Assembly: GCA_002448875.1 (NCBI GenBank)
Contig: DKAS01000061.1
Span: 9,435 to 58,204, forward strand
Source of the DNA: Proteobacteria bacterium UBA6920
Lineage (GTDB): Bacteria; Pseudomonadota; Gammaproteobacteria; SG8-11
Length of the DNA: 48,770 nt
Direction of reading: 5' to 3'
The position numbers and the translations under genes were made by a program. Numbering within the stretch: position 1 is the stretch's first letter; every line of letters begins with the position of its first letter. The notes beneath the pieces are model-generated. The model did no database searches and was not told the DNA's origin. It saw nothing but the letters and a program-made list of their open reading frames with translations. Below are positions 43,210 through 48,770 of the stretch, piece by piece.

Positions 43210-43318
43210 GGACTATTTTCCGGGATTTCAGTAAGAATAGCGCGAACCGGCTGCGCCCGGATAGGGGGCGCGCGATAATGTTTCGCTATTTCCTTATGCC
43301 ATAATGGGGGATGCCGCT

Positions 43319-45967
43319 TCAATTGCGATCGTAGAGATCATAGCGGCTCAGATCCAGCATACCCGCCGTGATGTAGCCATCACCGGTTTTCACATTGCGA
43401 TCCAGCACCCAGTCGACGAAGGGCCAGAAGCGCGAGCTGTTGCGCCGCACTGCGAAATCGTCCTTCAGGGTGCGCAGTGCGTCCTGAGAATTGGCGGCGT
43501 TGATGGCCTGCACGCGGCGGAGAAATTCCGCCGCCCGCGCCAGCGGCACATCGAGAAATAATTCGGGATAGTCGCCGACCACGCCATGGTAGACCGAGAT
43601 GGTGTCACGCGAGGGATCGCGTTCCTGTTTTTCGGCAAACACCAGTTCATGGGAAAAATAGCCGCGATTGCTGATGATGCTGTAGAGTTCACGCCGTTGT
43701 GCGTCCCCCACCCGCAACAGGGTGATACTCGGCAGAAAAGGCGCATAACGCCCCTTGCCGCCGTCACTGATGAGCCGGTGCAGATTGGCCTCGAATTCGG
43801 CGATGGAGTGAACCATACCCGCGGTCGGCGCGGGAGCCGGGACGCTTTCCGCGGCAAACAGTGGATTGCTGTTCAGATCCGCGTCGACCGCGCGTACCTT
43901 GTCGCTAAAACGCGGGATCAGGTGGCGCAGGAATTCCATGTCCGGCCGCTCCAGACCGGACAGTTCCTGCAGCGCCGGCCGCCCCAGGCTGAGCAGCGGA
44001 TACAGCTCGATGGCACGCCGTATTTTTTTTCCGACCAGAGGCTTGCCGATCAATCCCGTGACGCCGGCGGCGGGCAGATTGACGCCGCCGGCATAGAGCT
44101 CGCGCATCTGGCCGCGCGCCGCCTCGGGCAGAAAGGACAGAAACAGATCCTCGCCTTCCAGTCGGTCCTGGCTCATCACCTGCCAGGTGACCAGCTTGTG
44201 GGTGATACTGCCCCAGTATTTGAACTGCGCCACCAGATTGTAAAACAGGCGTTCGAAGTTGGCGAAGTTCAGCACCCAGACGGTCTGGGGAAAACCGCCG
44301 GCGGCGCCGAAGTGCACGGTGGCGCTGGCATCGTGACGCAGCACCGTCAGCCAGGCATTGGGATTGTCACCGCCGCCATCCCAGATATCCTCCAGACCCA
44401 GTCCGGGACGCGCGCGCTGGCCGTTCTCGTACTGCGCCTGCAGCTCCTGGCGCAAGGCGCGCTCATAACCTTCCAGGTAGATCTTGTTGTTATAAAACCG
44501 GTCCTGCAGCTCCATCAGCACCAGCATGCGATCGGTATCCAGACTCAAGGCGCGCATCGCCTCGCTGCCCAGGCGAAAATAGCGGGTACCGGCGGAGACA
44601 TCCGATTCCGGCCGCAGAAAGAACACCCAGAACTGATCCGATATGGCGTAAGTGGCGGTGCGGCCGATGCACACCGAGCCGCGCACCATCGCTTCGATAA
44701 ACAGCTTGGCGTTATCGAGCATGAAACGGTAGCGCAGTTCCGCGGGTATCTGCTGGTAGACTTCGAACGGATTGCCGTTGTCATAGCCGGGAACCACCAC
44801 CTGGTCGTCGGGGACCAGCCAGGCGTTGGTCATGAACAAATCGCGCAGATAGTCCAGAGTGGCATCGCTGACCTGCCACACCACGTGATCCTTCTGGCTG
44901 ATGATTTCCTCGACTTTCACGAAACGATAGCTGAAGTCACCCGGCCCCGGGGAATCCACCGGCAACGGCGTCTGCAGGCTGCGCCAGGGCCCGCCGCCGT
45001 CGTCCTCGCGACCGCGCTCCAGGCGATAGAACTCACCCGGCATCTCCGCAAAATGGAAATCCATTGCGAACAAATGCTCGTAAAGGTAGCGCGCCAGCAG
45101 CCGCGATTTAGCATCCAGGCCGTTGAGAAAGCGCTCCCAGCGGGCAATCACCTCGGGCCGCGCCGCCTGCCGCAGGGCGCGCTGCGCCGCCTCACCCGGA
45201 CCGCGGGCGCCGGCGCCCAGCCAGGTTTGCAACTTGCCGTATTCCTGATCGTTCAACCGCGGCAAACCGAAGGGCATGCCGGCGCCGGGATTCTTGCCGA
45301 TGAAAGCGTGAAAATCCTTGTCCGTCACCACACACTGGTGCTTGGCGCTGACATCGTATTCCTGCTGCAGGGGGCGCACCTGCTCCAGATCGAAAGCGCC
45401 GGCGTGATCGGTGTCAGTGGTATTGTTCTGCCCCTGGGTGATAAAGCGGTAGAGCATTGATTGCTCCAGGTTCCGCTGCACATCACCGGTGTCGGCAACG
45501 ATGGGATAAAATCCCGGCGCATCGATGCGCAGCTCGGGAAAGGGCGCCTCCAGCAGACGATTGGCGTAATAACTTACCCGGGTGGCGCCGCGTCGCACCC
45601 CGAGATAGGAATTCAATTTCACCTGGCAGGGCGCGTCAGTACAGCCATGACAGGCCACACAACGTTTACCCAGCAGAGGCTGGATATTTGCCAGGTAATC
45701 GTCCTGGCCCCGCCAGCTGGTGAAACGGTTGCCGGCATTGAAGATCGACAGGGTCGGGGGCAGGGGTGACGGTGCCGCGCCCGGCGGCGGCGGCGAAGGA
45801 TAATGCAGCTGCGCCACCGTGATCGCGTTGACCGGTGGCGGCACGATGATTTCACGCACGGCGCAACCGGCAACCACCAGCAGGCCGAGCAGGACCGCGT
45901 ACCGACTGCGACGAGGCAGACAATCAAACAATGCCAGCCCGACCCGGAATAGGTGACTCAAACGCAT
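43319..45967 (-). CDS. cti: fatty acid cis/trans isomerase (Cti)
   Basis: 882-residue periplasmic haem enzyme that converts cis- to trans-unsaturated fatty acids in membrane phospholipids, a quick response to solvents and heat. Seen: N-terminal hydrophobic helix with possible lipobox (VVAGC, Cys35), a proline-rich linker, and the c-type haem motif C103-VA-C106-H107 (KRCVACHGCTDAPC). Family stretches include VSYYANRLLEAP, KNPGAGMPFGLPRL, ARYLYEHLFAMDFHF and DQFWVFFLRPESD. Length exceeds the Pseudomonas enzyme (about 770), partly from the N-terminal extension. Monocistronic by position. Confidence 0.93.
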   Translation of the reverse strand: MRLSHLFRVGLALFDCLPRRSRYAVLLGLLVVAGCAVREIIVPPPVNAITVAQLHYPSPPPPGAAPSPLPPTLSIFNAGNRFTSWRGQDDYLANIQPLLGKRCVACHGCTDAPCQVKLNSYLGVRRGATRVSYYANRLLEAPFPELRIDAPGFYPIVADTGDVQRNLEQSMLYRFITQGQNNTTDTDHAGAFDLEQVRPLQQEYDVSAKHQCVVTDKDFHAFIGKNPGAGMPFGLPRLNDQEYGKLQTWLGAGARGPGEAAQRALRQAARPEVIARWERFLNGLDAKSRLLARYLYEHLFAMDFHFAEMPGEFYRLERGREDDGGGPWRSLQTPLPVDSPGPGDFSYRFVKVEEIISQKDHVVWQVSDATLDYLRDLFMTNAWLVPDDQVVVPGYDNGNPFEVYQQIPAELRYRFMLDNAKLFIEAMVRGSVCIGRTATYAISDQFWVFFLRPESDVSAGTRYFRLGSEAMRALSLDTDRMLVLMELQDRFYNNKIYLEGYERALRQELQAQYENGQRARPGLGLEDIWDGGGDNPNAWLTVLRHDASATVHFGAAGGFPQTVWVLNFANFERLFYNLVAQFKYWGSITHKLVTWQVMSQDRLEGEDLFLSFLPEAARGQMRELYAGGVNLPAAGVTGLIGKPLVGKKIRRAIELYPLLSLGRPALQELSGLERPDMEFLRHLIPRFSDKVRAVDADLNSNPLFAAESVPAPAPTAGMVHSIAEFEANLHRLISDGGKGRYAPFLPSITLLRVGDAQRRELYSIISNRGYFSHELVFAEKQERDPSRDTISVYHGVVGDYPELFLDVPLARAAEFLRRVQAINAANSQDALRTLKDDFAVRRNSSRFWPFVDWVLDRNVKTGDGYITAGMLDLSRYDLYDRN

Positions 45968-46079
45968 GCGTTCTACACGCCGTTGCTGATCATGACTATG
46001 GGAACTGGCCTGATTCTATCTCAGGGGGTTACCATAAACAAACCATAACCACCGGCAATTGATGCACGCAAGGAGAGGC

Positions 46080-47330
46080 ATGCAGCGCCGCACTTTTCTC
46101 ACCCTGGCCGCCGGTGCCGTTGCCACCAGTTGCGGCCCCTTGCATCTGCAGGACGGGCTGTGGAATCCCTGCCCTGCGGATGCCACCCCGCTGGATCTGC
46201 TGGCCGAGCCTCTGCTGCGCGATGCCTGGCAAGACATTCCGGCACGGCAGATGTGGGACTGCCACGTGCACCTGGTCGGAACCGGTGATACCGGCCAGGG
46301 GATCTGGAACAACCCGCAACTGGACAGTCTGGCGCATCCCTGGCAATACACCCAGAAGCGGTTTTACCTCAACGCTGCCTGCATCGAAAACAGCACGGTG
46401 AAGGATATGGCCTACCAGCAGCGGCTGTTGCGTCTGAGCACGGACTTTCCCCCGGGCGCCGGCCTGCTGTTGCTGGCCTTCGACTATCTGCACGATGACC
46501 GGGGCGTGGCGCAGCCACAGCACAGCGCGTTTGCCGTCGCTGACGCCTATGCCGCTGCGGTTGCCGCCAGCGCGCCGCAGCGCCTGGCCTGGCTGGCATC
46601 GGTGCACCCTTACCGGCCGGACGCCATCGACGCCCTGCACTGGGCCGCCGAACACGGCGCCGTCGGCATCAAGTGGCTGCCTACCGCCATGAACATCGAT
46701 CCGGCCGCGCCGCGCTGCAATCGTTACTACGATACTCTGCGCCACCTGCATTTGCCCTTGCTTACCCACGCCGGCGACGAGATGGCGGTCAGTACCGGCG
46801 CCGATAACGATCTGGGCAACCCGCTGCGACTGCGCCGGGCACTGGACCGTGGCGTCAGCGTCATCGTCGCCCATTGTGCCTCGCTGGGACTAGGCCGGGA
46901 CCTGGACCGGCCCGGCAATGCGCAGGTGGCCAATTTCCAGCTGTTCGCGCGTCTGATGGATCAGGCGGAGTATCGTCCCCTGCTGCGCGGCGACCTGGCC
47001 GCCGTTACCCAGGTCAATCGCGACGACGATGTCCTGAGTACACTGCTGCAACGCGGCGATTGGCACGACCGTCTGCTGCAGGGATCAGATTTCCCGCTGC
47101 CAGGCATCCTCCCTCTGGTCTCCCTCGGCGACCTCACCCGGCACCAGTTGCTGGATGCCGACAGCGCCGCCCTGTTGTCCCGTCTGCGCCCCTACAACCC
47201 ACTGCTGTTTGATTTCCTGTTGAAGCGCCGCCTGCGGTATGCAGGCGCGGCCTTCAGCGCGACCGTGTTTCACACCGCCCGCCATTTTCCGCGCCTGGCG
47301 CAACGCCACCGGCCGGAACCACCGGTTTAA
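46080..47330 (+). CDS. amidohydrolase-family protein with export signal
   Basis: 416 residues from ATG 46080, with AAGGAG upstream. The N-terminus MQRRTFLTLAAGAVATSCG resembles a Tat-like (RRTFL) signal, and ATSC could be a lipobox, so the enzyme is probably periplasmic. Amidohydrolase_2-type metal ligands are visible as MWDCHVHL (HxH), the Lys of GIKWLPT, LTHAGDEM, VIVAHCASLG and LLQGSDFPLPG (terminal Asp). Such enzymes hydrolyse or decarboxylate cyclic substrates; the substrate is unknown. Divergent from cti. Confidence 0.85.
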   Translation: MQRRTFLTLAAGAVATSCGPLHLQDGLWNPCPADATPLDLLAEPLLRDAWQDIPARQMWDCHVHLVGTGDTGQGIWNNPQLDSLAHPWQYTQKRFYLNAACIENSTVKDMAYQQRLLRLSTDFPPGAGLLLLAFDYLHDDRGVAQPQHSAFAVADAYAAAVAASAPQRLAWLASVHPYRPDAIDALHWAAEHGAVGIKWLPTAMNIDPAAPRCNRYYDTLRHLHLPLLTHAGDEMAVSTGADNDLGNPLRLRRALDRGVSVIVAHCASLGLGRDLDRPGNAQVANFQLFARLMDQAEYRPLLRGDLAAVTQVNRDDDVLSTLLQRGDWHDRLLQGSDFPLPGILPLVSLGDLTRHQLLDADSAALLSRLRPYNPLLFDFLLKRRLRYAGAAFSATVFHTARHFPRLAQRHRPEPPV

Positions 47331-47471
47331 CGCCACAGGACATCATTGCCCGCAATGTATACATTGTGCGGTGGGGCACGGCCGGCCAGCCTGGCATCGC
47401 ACCGGCAGGAATACGGAAAATAGTCAACGATAACAACGCGAAGACTCCCCGCCATGGACGCTAGGCGAGGC
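47331..47471. promoter_or_regulatory. palindrome upstream of the sigma-54 promoter
   Basis: Perfect 14-bp palindrome CAATGTATACATTG at 47353-47366, flanked by CCG and TGCGG, centred about 115 bp upstream of the -24 element: the normal distance for a sigma-54 enhancer site. It matches neither the NifA (TGT-N10-ACA) nor the NorR (GT-N7-AC) consensus. Confidence 0.45.
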
Positions 47472-47487
47472 TGGCATGTGACTTGCG
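47472..47487 (+). promoter_or_regulatory. sigma-54 (RpoN) promoter
   Basis: TGGCATG-tgac-TTGCg, with GG at 47473-47474 and GC at 47485-47486 at the exact -24/-12 spacing. One mismatch (T for C) in the TGGCACG block and one at the last base. The start of transcription would be near 47498, 25 nt before the ATG at 47523. Confidence 0.75.
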
Positions 47488-47522
47488 ATACCCCCGGTGA
47501 GGTTCACCGCAAGGAGACAAAC

Positions 47523-47777
47523 ATGGATAGCTTTTTTTACAGCAATGTCACGCGATGGGATCGGGTTCTGCGTCTTGTCGTCAGCGGCGCGCTGCTCGCC
47601 GTCGTCTTCCAGCAATCAAGCGCAGCACTGGCGCCTCTGGCGCTGGTGACACCGTATCTGATGTTCACCGCCATGACTGCCTGGGATCCCGTCTATGGTT
47701 TGTGGTCCCTGATCGTCGACGCCATCACGCCGCGCGCCGGCCGTCGCCTGAAAATTTCCGTCCACCCGCAACCTTGA
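47523..47777 (+). CDS. small inner-membrane protein, DUF2892/YgaP-like
   Basis: 84 residues from ATG 47523, with AAGGAGA upstream. Two hydrophobic segments (LRLVVSGALLAVVFQQ and LAPLALVTPYLMFTAMTAWDP) separated by a short turn; the N-terminal NVTRWDRVLRLVVSG and the AMTAWDPVYGL stretch match the DUF2892 pattern (N-x-x-x-x-D-R-x-x-R, and a TA-x-x-x-x-P-Y/V-x-L motif). DUF2892 proteins are membrane proteins, sometimes fused to rhodanese domains. Function unknown. Probably controlled by RpoN through the promoter above and perhaps by the activator encoded downstream. Confidence 0.75.
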   Translation: MDSFFYSNVTRWDRVLRLVVSGALLAVVFQQSSAALAPLALVTPYLMFTAMTAWDPVYGLWSLIVDAITPRAGRRLKISVHPQP

Positions 47778-48036
47778 GTGTTGCCCATCAACCGGTATCG
47801 CCCGCTGGGGCGGATCGCGGTCGCCCGCGACCTGCCCCGGCGACAGCGACCGGCCTGACCCGGCGAACCTAAACTACGGTTATTTAAAGGTTTTTAACGC
47901 GGCATTAAGCACCCCGCCGGAAAATAATTCCTGACCAGGATCCGTTCAGGGTAATCAGGGTCCGGAAACACAGCATTGATCGTTGGCAAATACTGCAAGG
48001 CTGTGAAAATTCAATTCCGACAAGGAGAGCTACGGG

Positions 48037-48770
48037 ATGACGTGTGCGTGGCAAGTGTATTCCCCTCAACCGGCGACCGCCCTGATGGCGGACCTGGCAA
48101 CTTTGATAGGCAGGCAGGAAGCGACGCCGGACACGATTCCGCAAATCCTGCATTACCTGGGCAGCAACAGCGAGTTGCGGGATCTGCGCCTGCAACTGCG
48201 GGAAGACAGCCGGCCAGCCAATACCAGCGGCGCGATCAGTGAACCCGGATGCATCACCGCCGCGGTCATGGCGCACGGTGACTGCCTCGGCGAACTGGCG
48301 GCGACCGTGCCCGGCGCAGCCGATCCCGAACAGGCCAGACAACTGCTGCAAGTGGCCGCGGTGCTGATCGGGCAGACGCTGCGTCTGTGTCCACACTGGG
48401 AAGGCGGCAACGTCGAACCGCGCAAGACGGGCGGCGTACTTGGCGGTGAGCGTGATGGCGCGCGGGCCACCTATGGTATCCTCGGCCGCAGCGTGGCGCT
48501 GCAGGACGCATTGCACCAGGCACGCCGGGCCGCCGCCAGCCACGCCCCCATCATGCTTAATGGCGAGTCCGGCACCGGCAAGGAACGTTTCGCACGCATG
48601 ATCCACCTGGCCAGCGATCGCCACGAGCAGCCGTTTGTCTGCCTCAACTGCGCCAATGTGCCGGAGAACCTGCTTGAATCCGAGCTGTTCGGACATGAAA
48701 AGGGCAGTTTTACCGGTGCCACCGGCGCCCGCGCCGGCAAGTTCGAGCTGGCCAGCGGCGGCACCCTGTT
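48037..48770 (+). CDS. sigma-54-dependent transcriptional activator (3' end outside window)
   Basis: Starts at ATG 48037 (AAGGAGAG 7 nt upstream); 244 codons are visible and the frame remains open at the edge. Residues about 1-120 are a sensor region that may be GAF-like (VAAVLIGQTLRLCPH at its end, recalling NifA/NorR types). The AAA+ sigma-54 interaction domain begins near 145: YGILGRS, Walker A GESGTGKE (176-183), FVCLNCANVPENLLESELFGHEKG and the sigma-54-contacting loop as GSFTGA (223-228; GAFTGA is the common form). The Walker B and DNA-binding domains lie outside. A local target may be the small membrane-protein gene behind the RpoN promoter. Confidence 0.9.
   Translation, partial: MTCAWQVYSPQPATALMADLATLIGRQEATPDTIPQILHYLGSNSELRDLRLQLREDSRPANTSGAISEPGCITAAVMAHGDCLGELAATVPGAADPEQARQLLQVAAVLIGQTLRLCPHWEGGNVEPRKTGGVLGGERDGARATYGILGRSVALQDALHQARRAAASHAPIMLNGESGTGKERFARMIHLASDRHEQPFVCLNCANVPENLLESELFGHEKGSFTGATGARAGKFELASGGTL

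Noticed and set aside
47983..47997. Second sigma-54-like site TTGGCAAATACTGCA before the activator gene
   Set aside because: The GG-to-GC spacing is 8 bp instead of 10, so it does not fit an RpoN promoter.

Overview
The window is GC-rich, densely coded DNA from a Gram-negative bacterium, most likely a gammaproteobacterium. The pointers are an aryl-polyene (APE)/xanthomonadin-type pigment cluster, an Alg8/Alg44 polysaccharide synthase pair, a Pil-Chp type chemosensory operon, a fatty acid cis/trans isomerase and a VPVPAALW-type PEP-CTERM protein. No genus can be named from the sequence alone.

Layout. (1) 1-8857, minus strand: a tight APE operon reading ACP, acyl-AMP ligase, ApeI-like dehydratase, LpxL-like acyltransferase, LolA-like carrier, MMPL exporter, ApeO-like ketosynthase, ApeC-like chain length factor, ApeP-like dehydratase and ApeQ/FabG-like reductase (runs off the left edge). 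A chorismatase of the XanB2/FkbO/Hyg5 family lies divergently at 9465 and can supply the hydroxybenzoate starter; a MipA/OmpV outer-membrane protein and mutM follow it. (2) 12.2-17.1 kb: a small orphan protein, a LysR regulator divergent from an NAD(P)-binding reductase, an arylsulfotransferase-like lipoprotein and a GNAT enzyme. (3) 17.2-21.5 kb, minus strand: PL14-like (alginate) lyase, alg44-like (PilZ plus HlyD-like) and alg8-like glycosyltransferase, with a strong promoter and a roughly 200-nt structured-looking leader before alg44. (4) 22-28.9 kb: accessory region with hipBA, a PEP-CTERM protein, a decayed REP-associated tyrosine transposase, a large AT-richer repeat lipoprotein, a duplicated 86-bp element with bidirectional terminators, and tRNA-Arg(CCG). 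(5) 29.1-30.7 kb: a GNAT-like protein and a TolB-like propeller protein. (6) 30.7-40.4 kb, minus strand: a chemosensory operon (PilG-like with an extra pseudoreceiver, PilH, PilI, PilJ, giant ChpA-like hybrid kinase, two CheW-like proteins). (7) 40.7-48.8 kb: HDOD/cNMP-like protein, SDR epimerase, Cti, amidohydrolase, and a small DUF2892-like membrane protein behind a near-consensus sigma-54 promoter, next to a sigma-54 activator cut by the right edge.

How it fits together. Most of the window concerns the cell envelope and surface life: a pigment probably lodged in the outer membrane, a c-di-GMP-gated exopolysaccharide, pilus chemosensing, and membrane lipid adjustment by Cti. The observations most worth following are the minimal lyase-Alg44-Alg8 locus with its leader, the sigma-54 promoter/activator pair at the right edge, and the scarred region between hipBA and the tRNA-Arg gene.
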